DNA of 64,000 nucleotides, from contig OZ025673.1 of assembly GCA_964019335.1 (NCBI GenBank), forward strand, positions 434,001 to 498,000. Direction: 5' to 3'. The translations under genes were made by a program, and so were the position numbers. The DNA is from Diplonema japonicum. Taxonomy: Eukaryota > Euglenozoa > Diplonemea > Diplonemida > Diplonemidae. Below the pieces are notes generated by a model. That model did not search any database and had not been told where the DNA came from. It saw only the letters and a program-made list of their open reading frames with translations. Shown piece after piece: positions 32,067-46,524 of the stretch (position 1 is the first letter of the stretch; each line of letters begins with the position of its first letter).

Positions 32067-35000
32067 AAAAAGGAAAAACACACCTCCTTCTCCGTGCTCA
32101 CTACGTTCCCTACGCCGATGAACCTTTCTGACGGTGGGACAGGCCGCCATACAAACAGCTTGCCGTTCGACGCCTTCATCTCCCACACAAGTCTGTAGGC
32201 GACTGGGTTCGGCATGACACGGTCTGCCCATCTGTTGAAGGGTTATTTTTATTTTATTTTTGCATTGAACATACTTCTTGAGCTCGCCTGATGAGCTCAT
32301 CCCCGCCCTGTCGGTGATCACGACTTGCATCGCAGGCCACTCATCCTTCGAAGAGGGTTTCTCAAACCCGGGCCGCACGATGTGGCTCACGGTGAACTTC
32401 TTCGAGTACGACCCGCCCCATCGGATCCCGTGGTGCTTTGTGTCCAGCTTCCAGACCGTGAGGGGGCGCTCGCATGGTGTCCCACGTGACGACCACACCT
32501 TGTGGAAGTGGTGGCTTTGCGTGATCTCTACTTCGAACCTCTGCTTCTCGGACTTCAGCTTCGGCACCTGTGCGAGTGTTACGAACTTCCGACCGTCTTT
32601 GCATACCTTGAACACCACTTCCTTCGTCTCAGCTAACTCAGGCGCACCCTCTATCTCCACCTCCTGGATGTCGCCGTAGCCATCCTCGTGTTCCCGCTCA
32701 AACGCAGCTTTAAAGTCGTCCAAGTTGAGGGAATTGTGCCCCTTCGACACGTGCTTGTACACAGCTTTGAACTGCGGTTCTGAGAGTTGCGTAATGCCTA
32801 GCCACTTGAGGCCCTCGTACAGCTCGGGTGCTTGGATGAGCCCCTTCTTCTTGGTGTCAAACATCCTGAAGAGGTCTGTAGGCCACATGTTCCTCGCAAT
32901 CATAGCCAGTTTCACCCTGCTGATTGTTGCACGCACTGCCAAGTCGGAGAACTCATCAGCCGTCATGAACAGCCTTGCCACGGGGAGGTCCTGCCAGGGC
33001 TTCTTCGCCCTCCTACGACATGCTCTGATGTGTTGGTACCACAGCTTCCTGCTCTCACACGGTGAATGGGTCAGTGACCTCAGACACCATGCAAGATCTT
33101 TCGGTGTGATAGCATCCTGACAGTCGAGGAACATCATGCACGCCTCAGCTGCATCTCCTTGCTGCGATGCTTTCGGTGCCCGCGTGAAGCTCAAACTCTT
33201 ATCCACCGTGGTGTCGGCAAGACTTCTCACAGGGAAGGCACGCACGGACAGGTTGGCATTGGGGACGCTTGGCAACGCAGCTCGCAAGTGCTCCGCCTGT
33301 TTTGTGTTTCATATTCATATGTTCTTCTTTCGTATTCATACCTCTTCGAGCGACAGCACCACGAAGTATCGCCCGTCTTGTATCTGGAAGAAAGCCTGCT
33401 TCGTGATGGCCTCCTCCAATGCCTGCCTTGTGATATTAGCTGTTGCGCCGCCGAACTCTTGCATCAAAGCATCCACCTGGTCCTGTCCCTCGACCATCAT
33501 TTCGAGAGAGTCAAGAAGAGCTTTGAGTTGCACTTTCTGGATCACGCCCTTGCCTTCTGAGTCGAAGAGTGCAAATGCAGTACGCAGCTGCTGCTGCTGG
33601 TCCTCTGAAAGAGGCGCCTTGTGCTCGTGGACCTTGAGCGCAGCAGGGTCGGGCACCCATTCCATCATGCACATCACGTTGCGTAGCCTACGCACACTGC
33701 GGAGTCGCCACGATTTGTGGTAATAGTTGTCTGAGATCATGAGGTACTTCGGGAAGGTTAGATTCGGGGACTTGGAATGCCCTATTCCTCGGAAGACAGT
33801 AAAGTCCGACAGCGGGTAGAAGGTAGTTGCTTTCTCCGGTGTGCCCCACAAATGCTCCAACGGCCATCTTGTTGGGTCTTCCTCTTTTCTGCTGTAGTCT
33901 TGTGCATGCGGCAGCTCTGGAACGTCTTCTTCTTCCTGCTCGACCTCGATTTCGAGCTCCTGTTCTTGCTCCTGTTCTTGTTCTTGCTCTTGTTCCTGTT
34001 CTTGCTCTTGCACAACTTCGCCTTCCAACTGGATATCGACGATTTTCTCCTCCGTCTCGTGGCCCTGCAGGTCGTTCATGATCATCTCGCACGTCTTCAG
34101 CCCTTCGGCGGTGATCCAGTTCTTGTTGCTGGCTTGCAGCTCGTTGAGACTCGCCACAAGTGTCTGCCTGCGTTCCCCAGGCAGGCTGTTAGGCACCACA
34201 AACCTCACAGAGTCGCGCAGGATGCGTAGAGATGAAGCAGCCTCCTGCGAGGCACCATCTGATTTGCCGAGCTTGCTCAAGGCGACACGCCTCCATACAG
34301 TTGTGAGGTTCTGCTGGCAGAGCAGCTGGAACTGGTGTTTCTCCGCCTCAAGAGATGCAAGAATCAACCAGAGCACGACGTCAAGCTGTGTACTCCTAGT
34401 AAAGTTCGCCTTCACATAGTTGGTGACATGCTTTTCAACCAACGACACTACTTCAGGTGGGACAAGGAGCTCGATGCACTGCCCGGCGCCAATGCCCCTC
34501 ATTCGATAAGCTGCCTGCGCGTAGTCACGGAACACCATATCCTTGCCGATAGTCAACGCAGCGGTACAGCTAAGCGGCTGCTTGATATCCATGCCCGTAG
34601 TGTGGATGTGGTCATAGAACGTGAAGCGCTCGTGCCAAGCAAGACCACATTGCTCCAGGTGAATCACTCTCCAGCCGTCCCTGAGAAGCACCATCCTCTC
34701 GTCCTTGCTCGATATGAACACCACCCCCTTAAACTGTTGAAGCCCGTCACGGAGAAGGGCTTCAGCAGCCTCATAATTGGTGTATCCCGTGATCAGGGCT
34801 CCACAGTCGATGAGTGCTGTGTAGCGTGAGTTCGCCACATAGTTCAGGATGCTGCGAGGTGACCACCCTTCAGGCAGGCCATGGCTGCTCACCACATCGT
34901 GTCTCAGCACAGTGGCCAGGATCTCCCCATCGTCCCCATCTGCGTACTGGCACTTCCCCATGTCGAGCGGCAGCAGGTCGTTGGGCGTACCACTGAAACC

Positions 35001-38000
35001 TAAACGAACAGCAGACAGTGGCTCCCCCGCAAGCTCTTGTCCTGTAGCTGCAAGCTGCTGGGGTGCCTTTAACAAGGTTTCCGGGAACACATAAATGTTC
35101 AGATAGTGCTTTAATGCAACAAGGGACTTTCGCAAGATCTTGAACAAGAAGTCCACTTGCTCGGGATCACGTATGTCTAGCACTTCCAATGGCCACACAT
35201 TTTGTCGCAGATCTGCCTCATCTAACTCCGACATATCCTCGATGTCCTCCGACAGCTTCAGCTCTGGCACGTCAGGTGCAGCCACCTTGTCCCGCTTCCC
35301 AAACAGGTATGTGCCGTCCCAAGAGAAACCGCGCACTCTGCAGTTGGCCCTTCTGAGCCATTCCACATACAGCCTAATGGCAGTTCGCTGCCTGTATGGG
35401 ATGCCTGCTTCTTCTAGCATATGGTCCTTCATCATCTGCAGCAGATTCTTGAAGTCCTGGTACCTCAAACCATCAAACCTATACGAGAGGGACGTGAAGC
35501 CGATGACGACATCGGGGTTCTGGAACTCAGAAGAGGCAGATGGAGTGTCTTTGCCCACGAAGGGCACGGCGAGAAGCCTCCTGCTCTTAGGTGTGCGCGG
35601 GTCCAACACCAAGGCACGCTCAAGCTCTTCCTCCCTGAGGGTACCGAAGTTGACACGGTGCACACGACGCAGGATGTGCGGCAGGAAAACGTGGATCCAG
35701 TCGGCTGTTAAGTTTAGCAACTTCAAATCGTGGTCTCGGCACATGCGCTGGATCCTCTCGGCAAGGCTAGCAGGCGGTGTTTTAGGTGCTGCTAAGAACT
35801 TAAGGATCTCCTCGTTACTGAGATCAACAGCAAACTTCTTCGACCTGAGCCACAGCAAGGCCCATCGGCTGAGGGGTGCAACCATCTCGTTGTCATAGAA
35901 CTCCCTGGACAGCAGGCAGATATGAGGTATTGATTGCATTGCACGCTGCGTCACTCCCTTCTGGATGATTTGAGCGACGTCCTCGGCAATTGCAGTGGCG
36001 TCCTTCAGGCCGTCGAAGTAGGTCAGCTCTTTCGTTGTTGAATAGTGGATGACGTCGATCAGCTGCCAGGGAAGCTGGTAACGTAGACCTGCTTCCACCT
36101 TTTCATCGCCCATAGTCATGTCCAGTGGCACTTTTAGGCCCAGCGGCCAGTTCAACTCCGACTTCAAAGGATGTAGTAAAAGATCGACTTCGTCCATCAG
36201 CATCACGCCGCCTTTGATGATGGTGTGGAGTTTTTTACACAACACAATCTTGGTCTTAAGCACGCTGATGTCCTCGACGGCAAGGGTGCGCGTTTCATTG
36301 CTGCCGAGAATGGCGTCTTTCATACGCGTCAGGCGCCCTCTGCCCTCCTTCTCATTCTTCTCAGCCTCAGCAACGAGCCTATTAACATCTAGCTTCTCAA
36401 GCAGTTCGATGAGCTTCAAGAGCACAGACTTCAGGGCTGAAGGGTGTGCTACAAGCACAGCACGTTGGTACACAGCACCCTCTACCTTCTGTATGAGAAG
36501 GGGCGTCGGTTCTGACACTCTGTTGAAGTCGAAGACCATGACAGGCTTGGGGAGCACTGGGTTGCTGAACTTCTCGCGCAAGACAGTTCTTGAGAACTCA
36601 ACGAGCGCCCTTGGCATGCACGCCGTGATGAGTCTCTTCCCATCACTGAGGATCAATGCTAGCAAAGGCACAATGACAGTTGTCTTGCCCTGTCCCATCA
36701 ACATCTGGTGGCACAGTGACGTGTCCGCAGACACAGCGTTCATGAACTTAGACAGCAGCGCCACCTGCCCCTCACGCAGTAGGATGCTGAACAGGAACTC
36801 GAACACTAGCAGTCTTGGATCGAATGAAAACACCTCCCCGTTCCCAACAGCGTAGTAGCGCCTCGCGGCAAGCTGCTTCCCCAGGTCCTGACGCTTCAGC
36901 TTCACAGCTAGCGCGTCGTCAGGGTTGACTTGCAGCTGCGTCTTCAACGATTTCAATGCCTCAATGCACCGGAGCGTCTGTGCAATCCTCACGTTGAGGT
37001 ACAGCCACTTGGAAATGTCGATCCACAGGGACGCGTCTACAGCAGGGTTCAGTCGCCTGATCATCTCCTCGCCGTTCATGCTCAGCAAGGCACGTACAAG
37101 GTGCGGCATGTCCAGGTACAGTGTCTTACCGCCTGTTCTTGAAAGCCATCCGGACGACGGGTTCGCCTTGCTCAATGCTTGTTTTGCTATCACCGCTGCT
37201 GCTTGGGTATCAGTGTCCTTGCGAGTCACAAGAAGCTTGTACAGCCCGTCCAGATCGTTCACGTTGGCGGTGGGGATGCTGCGGGTTTCAAGCTGCTTCT
37301 CGTGAAGTTTAGCATCCTTCAAGAGACGGTCCTTGAATCGCTTCGCAATTGTGTCGGTATGCATGGCATTGAGTGCAAGCTGGAAGTTAGACATGGTGCT
37401 GACCATCTGTACAGGGATGTGGGTGGTGTGGACAGAGGAGATGTCGTTGAGGGGCGCGTCGAAGGAGGTGCCTGCAGGGGGGACGTGTGTTATCTTCTTC
37501 ACACCGCAGTCCACGTCATTTGTGAAGGGGATGGCAAGCCACCTGGCATCTTCAGTGATGCTCTGGTTGAGTATCAGATGCGGCTCATACGTCGGCATCA
37601 ATGAAGGCGTCATAAACAGCAGCTGCTCCTTGTGTTCTACCATTAGCTCGACGATCTCGTTGACTAGCTTCTGTCCTGCAGAACCTGCCTTGAAGGTGGA
37701 CTTGTTGACAGCAGGGTCGTCTGGGAACAACGGCAGCAGGCTGACAAACCCGTTGTTAAGGTCAAGCACCTTGATGATGCTTATAAGCAGAGAGGTCTTA
37801 GCGGCTTCCTTCGAATGTCTAGCGAGGAGAGCAGAGACAGCCTTAAAGTTATCGTCGTCACAAACAGAAACCTTGAGTGTGCCGGACATCAGCTCGTAGA
37901 GCAAGAAGAAGTGAATGTGTGACGTGTGTTCTATAAGATTGTCGATGAAGTGTATACCCTGCGCGCCTTGCATCCACTGCGATGCAGGACGTGTGTACTG

Positions 38001-41000
38001 TCCTGCAGTGGAAAAGGCCTCGCCCCAGTCAGGCTTCCCGCTCACTGCCGCCTTCGCCGAAACAGAGTCGTAAGTCTTCTTCACCGGCAGCCACGGCTCA
38101 TCCAGAGTGAGGGGCTCCTTGCTGGCGGTTAAGATCTTCCACCTGTTGCTAATGTTGGCATCTGATGTTTTCTGGCTGAACGGCGTAAGAAGCCTCTTCT
38201 CATCCGGCAGCACCAAGGCAGAGCCAGCGCTCACGTCGTTTCTTCGCTTCATGTACTTAGCCACTTCACGCCTCAGCCCCCAAGATGGCTGCATCTCCTC
38301 CCCAAATGGTGAAAACACCAAGCTCAGTCTCAGCTTGCACGCAACAGCATCCGCGTGGCTGTCATGCTGCAACGCGAGAATGAGCCTCCCCCACAGCTGC
38401 CTCTCCTCGCCAGTGGTGGCTTCACTCAAGCAGTAGCAAAGGTTTGAAAGCTTCTCGAACTGCCTTGTAAGGGCGAGACACAGGGCCAAGTAGAAACTGC
38501 TTGCCAACGTGGGTGTAAATAAGAAAGTTCTTGAAAGGTGCACTGGGAACAAGTAATGCTTTGCAGCGTCACCTAAGCCATCCAGCCACGCGGGCTCCCC
38601 TCTACGGAAGCGAACTTCAGACGACACGGCTTCAAGCCATGAGGGGCTTGACGACGAAGTCAAGATGGGATGGTTCCACCCCAGCTGCTGCAGCGGTAAG
38701 CCTTCGCTGAACTGGTCGCTGTTGCAGCCCATTGGCTGTGTCGCTGTACCTGAACATCCTCGCGGTCCAGGGAGTTCCTTAGGCTCTGGCATTTCATGTG
38801 GCCTTGAGGACACGATGATCTCTGTCTCAATAGCAGCGTCTGCCGTCACACCGTTCTCGAACATGCACCGCACGGTGCCAGCTCGTGAGCCGCACGTCAA
38901 TACAATGCCTTCTGTGCCCGGGGGTACCGAGTCTTCCACTTGCCTTGTTGACAGGACCTTGCTGCCAGCTGCTGTGCACTGCATTTTGTCGTGCATTGGC
39001 TCCGAAGCTGATGTGAGGACAAAAAGTTCACCGGAAGCGTTCTTGAGGACAACACACCCGCCGCCTACTTCTTTAATCAATTCAGCTGCTTCCGGGTCGG
39101 TGACAGCGTCGAGGCACAGCTCCATCCCAGAATGCTGGTCGCAGTACATTCTCCCGTTTTTACAAAAGAACGACAGCTTCACTCTTGGAAGCTCGACAGT
39201 GCTTAGAACGCCATCCTCGGTTGCCCACGCAAGAATCTGCGATAGGTTCTCCAGTCGTGTCAGGCACTCTGCGATCGTCGACACCCGCCCGTCCATCAGG
39301 TTCAGCAGCTGCTCTGGTGGTTTGCTGGGGTCGTCTTCAAGACCTTCAGCACCTTCATGCTGTGCTTGCTTCCATATGCGTCCGTAAGCATCACGATTTT
39401 CAGTTGGAATGATTTCGACAGACAGACGCATCTTTGTTGTAGCTCTTTTAGAGGTGTCGTAGCCCGTTAAGGTGTTGGTGCTGTTCGTCTGCCAGAACGT
39501 GTACCCCTCGAGAAGGGCATCAGGCAGCAGCCCCAGAAGCAGCCTGTGAGGGATGTAGGTCTGTGTCCCGAGGGTCTTGTTGATGGTGCGCGTGATGACG
39601 AGCGAAGGTGCTGGGGAATCGAAGTGGGATGCAGACCCCGCAACGAGCTGCATGTTCCCGCCCAGGCGCTGCATCCTCTGAGGAACAATAGATGCCAGTG
39701 GGCCCCCACCGTAATGAGGTGAGTGGAAGCTCCACGTAGCGTTTGACGTGTAGCGTTGCGTACGATAGAAGCGACGGCCATGCTCGAGAACATCATAGAC
39801 ATGGACTGTGGCTTGGCTGCGCCACACAAAGGCCTCCTTTAACTGCTGCTTGCCATCCTCGCCTGTGTCGTACCCATAAAGCCTCGCGTATGGGGCATCG
39901 GCTATGCTGCGTCTTGTGAGGTACCATTTGATTTCCATCAGAGCAGGGGTGGCTTGCCTCACAGGCTCGAATATTTTCCCCACCCACTGCTCATCGGCAT
40001 TTATCCCATCGAACAGCATCCCCGAAAGTGAATTCGCAGCTTCGTACCTTCTTGAGTCCAAAACACTTGAAATGGGGACAGGTCCCCTGTCATCAGCATC
40101 CCAATGCTCCAGATCATGCCTTCTCCCCACCAGCCTCATCCAATGTCTTCGAGACGTCAGTGCAACGTCAGCGCTGTGGATGTCTCCCTCGTCTGCAAAT
40201 ACCTTTTTGAAGTCGGGGAATTCAAGAACCTCCAAGGGCACCAGTCGTAGCTCCTGCTTGCGTAGGGAAAATTCACCGAAGTTGAAGTTCAGCAGCAATG
40301 CATCTGGACCTTCGGTAACCCTCAGTAACCACGGGATGTAAGTCTCACCCGGACGTGGGTCCATCCACTCCTCTGTGACAGCATGGGTGTCAGGTACGAG
40401 GGCACCGTGTATATTGGCAGGCTGCACCCAGGTCCGCAGAGGCTGCGGCGGAACATCTGGGTTTGCTTTGAAGATATCACCAGTCAGTGTGGCGACACGC
40501 ACCACTGCCTCAGGGATGGCGCCGTCCTTCTGCTGCTGCAGCCACTTCCAAATAGGGCGCCTGTGCATCTCAAAAGTGTCGAACAATTCCATATCAGTCA
40601 CGCACAGCCCTTCGAAGCCCCATCGATGGAAGTTGCTCAGGAACACCTGCGCTGCGAGCAGAGTACCCACTGTGCAGAAGTCGTAGTCGTGCACTCCGAT
40701 GTTCCTGAACACTATCGCAAGGTGCGCATACGACCGGCACGCCGCTGCTGTGTTGTTTAGCTTGGTGGCCCTGCGGATCCACCGCGAGAGGAACCTGAAG
40801 ACAGGACCGCTCAGAGTGCTTCGCAAATGCTTTGCATTCTCTAACAGGATCTTGTATACTGGTGTGTCGATGCTGTTGCACAAGCCTCGCACACCCGATC
40901 GGAGGACAGATCCAGCGTGCTTGTGGATACCGCTGTGTTCTTCAGCGTGCCTGCATGCATACTGCAGGAAGCCCTCGACCCTCACCGCCAACCTCACAAT

Positions 41001-44000
41001 GTACAGCATCAAGGGGGCGTTTGGTGAGTCAAACCTTCCAGAGTCCTTCTCAAGGGCGTACTCCAGCAGCACGTTGACAGCCTTCAGCGTCACATCCGGC
41101 GACCTCAAAATCTCGTTGAATAACAGACCTGTACTTGTGTTCAGATGGTCACGCGTCTCTGCAGGGACCACTGTGGGACGCGAAGGGTCAAGAGCTTCTT
41201 GGAAAGTCGATGGCTCGAACAGCACTGCATCTAGGATCGCTTGGACGGAAGGTTCCACTAAGCAGTGGAGACGTTCCCTCTCAGCAAAGAAACCAAGCAC
41301 CATAGGGATTCTGAGGTACGGGGCCGTCAGCATGGTGATGAGGAGTTCGCTCTCCGACTGCTTCAGGGCATTGTCAAAGTCGGGCAGTTTTGTAATGAAC
41401 AAAACGTCATCCTCCGTATCGACCCTCTCCCCAGCAAGGATCGATGGGTCGGCGTGCGACAAGTTTCTTGGTGTCCGCGACCTACTGAACACACTTCCGA
41501 CGCGCTTTGCAAGCTTCGTAAAAACGTTCTGATCTTTCTCCTTGTGCTTGTTCTTCGGTCGAAGACACGCACTGTTCAAAACCTTCCCGAACCCTGACAC
41601 TGTCAGGTCGGTGCCTTCTGCCTCCCACACAAGGTTGGCATCCCTAGAAGTCCACGGCTTACCCGACTCAGGGAGGTCTTCAATGTTAGGGGCCAGCAGC
41701 ATCCTCAGCAGGAAGGTCGTATCGCGCAGGATAAACAGCTCCTCGCAAGCTTCGGCCAGCTCCGGCCGCTCCCCTGACAAGAGCTTCGCTGCCTGCGCTC
41801 CAGCATAGGACTCGATACCCAGAGAGACAGCCAACTGGATGATCAGTTGCTCGTCACCAGCCCCAATGTGCACGCCATTTTCGAATGCGAATAACAGATG
41901 TTCGTCAGGTAAGTCCAGTCTTTGCTGTGCAAAGTAGTCAAGCACCTGTGTCCTTAGACCCACCAACTCAGGGATGCATAGAAGCAAGTTGTCAGTTTGG
42001 TTTGCCATCTCACTCATATCGATGCCAAAAGGGTGCACTGGACCACGCGCCAGCCCACTGTAGTGCATAGAAAAGAGACTCGGGCTGTCGCTAGCCTGCG
42101 TTCGGCACAAAATGTCCATTAAGGCCATGAGCCCAGATGCGATGAGGATACGCGCACCGTCAGTCTCCCTGTCTGTGCGTAGCGTACATGCAACAGCTGT
42201 AAAATGCCTGCACAGCTTGCCTACTAGCGAGATCAGCGACTCTTGCTCTGCCCATGTGATCGACACACACCGCCAGAAGCAGGAGTGAACATCGACGTGA
42301 TTAACGTGCAAAGGCATTGGCAAAACCCTTGTTACGAGGTGCGAGACAAAGGCAAAGCGGAGCTGCACAGAGTTTTTCTGAGAGTGCTGATTGGCAAGCA
42401 GCGTGAGCGCCTCGACAGCTTTCTTCAATACGATGATCGCCTCCCGTGGCGAGTTCACGGTTTCGGGCAGCTCCGCCAAGGGCACCGGGATAAGGATCTT
42501 CGGGGCGGCCTTGTCACCCGCAAAAATGTTGGTGTCGGTGTCTCTGCGGAGGGAACCCCAAAGGGGGAAGGCAAAGGCGTTGTTGCAGTTGAGGCTGACT
42601 GCAGAGGGCAGCGGCTGCGAGATATTGTTAGTGGAGCTTTTAACTGTTAACGCTTTTTGTCCCTTCTCAAGCAGGGTCCTGAGGTGAGCGATGTCCTGAT
42701 CGCTTGCCTTGCGTAAGGAGGCAAGGCCTGCTGTTGTTTTCAGTGCCATGCTTAGCATCACGCTGTCCGCCTGTGTCATGGCGGCGCCTTTTTGGATGTT
42801 AGATGAAGCGGACCACACAAGGCAAGCCCTGAGCTGGATCTCGGCGATCCAGTCCGCACGTTGCGGTGCGTGCCCGAGACAGGTCAGTGCGAACCTTGCA
42901 GCTGCAACGCATGTGAGCGCATACGTTTTATCCCCCGCTGGAGGCATCCTTTGCCACCACGAGCCGTTTGTCTCGTCCACAGTACAGCTCGACCTCTGTG
43001 GAGCCCTGCCTAGGTACGGCAACAGCGTCTCGTAGAAGTACTTCGCTGAGTTAGATGTTGCAGGGTACAGGTACGGCCTCCATGCCATGTACCAGAAAAC
43101 ACCGTTAGCAAGGATGTCATGTGGGATGTCCTTGTAGACAATGGGCATAACACGCAGCGTGTCGCATCCCGCAGCAGGCGGCGCGTCCTCCATCTTGGGT
43201 GGATGGTACTCCTTCCCCTCCGACATTGTGACAACGCCAACAGTGTAAAAGCCGTTCGTTTGTCTGAAAATGACAATCAGCGACGCGTGTCCTCTGTCAT
43301 CGGCCGACTCCTCCGTCGGCAACTTCCTAGTCCACCCCACGGGCATCATGGTCAGGTCTCCTTGGTTCATCGTTGCGATTTGTGTTTTAATGCGCGTGAT
43401 GAAGTTCCCAAAGTCGTTCTTGTACTCTGGCACCTGCTGAAGGTTCTTGCTGCTTTCCTTTGACACCCCTACGCATTCCTTGCATTTAAAACCTGACTTC
43501 CGCACAGACCCCTCACGGCCCTGACGGCCGCAGACAACGCATGTAGGCTTGCCACCGGTGCCGCTTTTCCCGCCCAAGTCTTGAAGGGGTGGCACGGTGG
43601 TAGCGACCCTCTTTGCTTCTTGCAAAGCTGCTGCAACCCTTTGCGAGGCGTCGGCTCTGGTGAAGCGAAGCAATTCGCTGACAGTATCGATGGCAGAAGC
43701 TAGCTTGGCCATGGCAGGTTGCTCCAAGGCCCACATCGCCATCACTTCAACATCTTCTCTTGCCAGCTTGGGCGCGATCACGACGGTGTAGCTCAACGTG
43801 CCAGAAGTTTGCAAGCGCTGCACGGTGGCAAGCAGTGACTTCTTCTTGATGATTGGGATTTTGTCGATGGAGTCGATCACCACGTCAGAAGGCACCCCAG
43901 CACGACCCCATGCACCTGACCTCGACACCGACTCGATCACAACACGGTTCTTGTCGTCCTTGTACTCGATGCCTAGTGACTCTTCTGCTTCTGTCAGGTG

Positions 44001-45698
44001 CACCACGTACGAGGTCTTTCCATCGATGCCCTTGTCGTCCACACCCGATTCCGACATTGGCAGCAGCGACTCGCAACATAAGTCAAGCACAGCACGCGAA
44101 CGCAGCAAGTCCAAAGACCCCGTGTCAGGTCTTATCGTGGGCGACGGCTGGCGGGAGGGTACCTTTGCTGCTGGCAGATGCCTTGAAGCATCAACATGAA
44201 TGGGTTGTGCAGAGGGCGATCTTGGTGAAGGTGGTGCGCTGCTGGCGGATCGTATCCACGAATCGCCGTCGTCCCACAGCACCTGCTTCTCGTTGACTTG
44301 AACCAAGGTGGCTTGGGCGAGCGTCACACTGCCTGACTTTGCTACCTTCAAAGGATACGACTTCAGTGATCCGTCCACTCTGTGCACTACAGCCACCTTC
44401 TTTACGGGGTCCACCACCCACAGCTTCTGCTTTCCGTCTCGCCACGAACCTTTCAGCATCTCGAGTTTACTAAGTTTCGTTTCAACTTTCAAATGTCCTG
44501 ACTTAGGTGACTTGCCTGGAGGTGTCTTGGGTGCCGGTGACACTGATCTCTGCTGTTCCGCTCGTGACATGGGGGGGCGCTGTGGCCCTCCAGGCGGTGT
44601 CTTCGGTGGTGTTACAGTTGGCGACGGTGCAGGTGACTGCCTTTCAGGTGCAAGACTGGTGATTTTTCTACGAACAGCAGTGGGGCTCACGGCAATGGGG
44701 TACTGCGGTGTCACCGTGCGCTCGGAAGCTGCAGCGTGCTGGGGTGACACTGCAGGTGCCACGGCAGCCTGTTGCGCAATAGTAGGCTGAAAGACAGAAG
44801 CTTGCTGCAAAGCCGCTGAAGTGTGCTGCAGCACAGCAGTGGTAGATTGCGAACTTGGCACATGCTGTGTGACAATAGAAGGCAAAGAATCCACAGCGGC
44901 CTGCTGTGGCACGTGTGTCATTGCCGTGTCAACTGCTTGCGGGGAAAAGCTGGAATGGTGCGGAGTCGCCGAAGGACGGGTTGAAGCAGCAGGCTTCGTG
45001 GTTGGCTGGGCTGCGGTAGCGGGAGAAGCAGCAGGCGGGAGTGTGACGATCGGTGGCTGCATCGTTTGCACGGCTGGCTGAGCAGCAAAGGGTGGTGGTG
45101 ATACAAAAACAGATGAAGTGCCGTGCTTCTCTGGGCTGCGCGAGGGGCTTGTTGAGATCCTGTGGCGTACAGCACGGGGTTCCCCTTGGGGCTGCTGCGT
45201 CGGTGTAGGGGAGACAGAAGTTGAAACATTTCCCGCAGACGATACTGCAGGTTCGGATATGGCAGAAACGGGGGTAGGAGAAGAAGCAGGGGGCGACGCA
45301 GAGCCGGTAGATAGAGACGGACTCTGCGATGGTATGGGCGGCGCGTCGAAGGGGCTGGGGGAGCTCTGCCATGTGGTGGTCGAAGAAGTCTGCCAAAGAG
45401 AGGCAGATTCTGCAGCCGACTGGGCAGGAGGGGCGGGCTTTGAGGGCTTCGCCTTGGCAGCCTCCTCAGCCATTAGCTCAGCAAGGAAGTCATCAGCTTT
45501 GCTTGCGACAGTTTTCGTCACCTGGCCCGGGACAGAGGAAGAACTCGCCACAACAGGGGGACTGTTCCCTCCCGCCTTACCTCGGATAGTAGTCGTCGCT
45601 GCCTTGAACAAATCAGCCAACTCATCTTCTTCCTCTGCATGTGTTTTTTTGGATTTCCCACCACCGAACAGCGCCGCCTTCTCTTTCACACTACTCAT
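31431..45698 (-). CDS. Giant DUF3638/DUF3645 protein with PDZ, zinc-finger, EF-hand, Vps62-like and PX regions
   Basis: Four exons (33342-45698, 32275-33296, 32084-32231, 31431-32018) give 4704 residues; introns are 45, 43 and 65 nt. The N-terminus to about 550 is Pro/Ser/Thr-rich. A PDZ-like domain lies at about 565-640, and a Cys4 finger (CVVCGRQG...GFKCKEC) near 715-735. The DUF3638 core near 2995 has the P-loop-like MGQGKTTVIVPLLALILSDG; DEVDLLLHP near 3165 and FSGTPNDLL near 3570 match the DUF3638/DUF3645 pattern. A (QE)n run lies near 3895, EF-hand-like segments near 4035-4118 and in exon 2, a Vps62-type repeat (VWRPVPPSERFIGVG) in exon 3, and a PX domain (YKRYNNFFDLRAKC) at the C-terminus. 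PX binds phosphoinositides, so endosomal membrane action is inferred. Confidence 0.85.
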
Positions 45699-45903
45699 CT
45701 GGCCTGCACCTGTTTCTTGGTTTTTCCGCACAGACCAATACAAGAAGAAAGAATACCAATACGTAATGTATAAAGAAAGGGTTAAATAGAGGGGAAGAAG
45801 AAGAAAAAAAAAAGACCAACCCCCATTAAAACGTTTTTTTTTTTTTTTTTTTTTTTTTTTTGTTCCCTCTGAATTCTTTCATTTTCCGTTCTCCCCGTGT
45901 CTC

Positions 45904-46524
45904 CTAAAAGCCTTCCCCCGTGAACACAGGCGGTTTGCTGTAAATGTCTCGAATTTTGAACGCGTGCTTCATAAATCTCTCCTTGTGGTGCTCCTCGAAG
46001 GCCTTGGCGGTAATGAGGTTCTCTGTTGAGGAAAGCCCACCTGTACGTGCATGGTCGGGGAAAAGACGGCCTTCAAGATGGTCGTACTCATGCTGAAGAG
46101 TTCCTGCAAGGTGGCCTTCTGCCTCTACTGTGAAGGGCTTGCCTTCAGTGTTCAAAGCTGTGACACGAACTCTGGCGAATCTATCAACCTGGCCCCGAAA
46201 TCCAGGGACGGAGAGACACCCTTCCCATAGTTCGATCCGCTCGTCTGTCAAGATTTCCATCTCCGGATTTACGAAGACTGTGAGGGGGAAGGCAGGCTTG
46301 TAAGGATACCGAGGGTTGTTCCCCGATCCATATGCAACAAACACCCTTTCAGGCCTCCCAATCTGAGGGGCAGCAATGCCAGCCCCGTTCGCGTCTTTCA
46401 TTGCACCTATCATTTCATCCACAAGGGACTTGACCTTCTGCCCACCAAAGTCCTCCATGTTCACCTTGTGCGTCATCATACGCAGGGCAGGGTCACCTAA
46501 TTCTCTGATCAGCGCACGTGTCAT
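45904..46524 (-). CDS. def: Peptide deformylase
   Basis: The protein has 206 residues with all three signature motifs: GAGIAAPQIG, EGCLSVPG and LQHEYDHLEG, which supply the Cys, two His and catalytic Glu of the metal site. The enzyme removes the formyl group from N-formyl-Met of organelle-made proteins, so it should act in the mitochondrion (or plastid, if any). No obvious targeting peptide precedes the catalytic domain (MTRALIRELGDPALR). The start is preceded by an A-rich leader. Confidence 0.93.
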   Translation of the reverse strand: MTRALIRELGDPALRMMTHKVNMEDFGGQKVKSLVDEMIGAMKDANGAGIAAPQIGRPERVFVAYGSGNNPRYPYKPAFPLTVFVNPEMEILTDERIELWEGCLSVPGFRGQVDRFARVRVTALNTEGKPFTVEAEGHLAGTLQHEYDHLEGRLFPDHARTGGLSSTENLITAKAFEEHHKERFMKHAFKIRDIYSKPPVFTGEGF

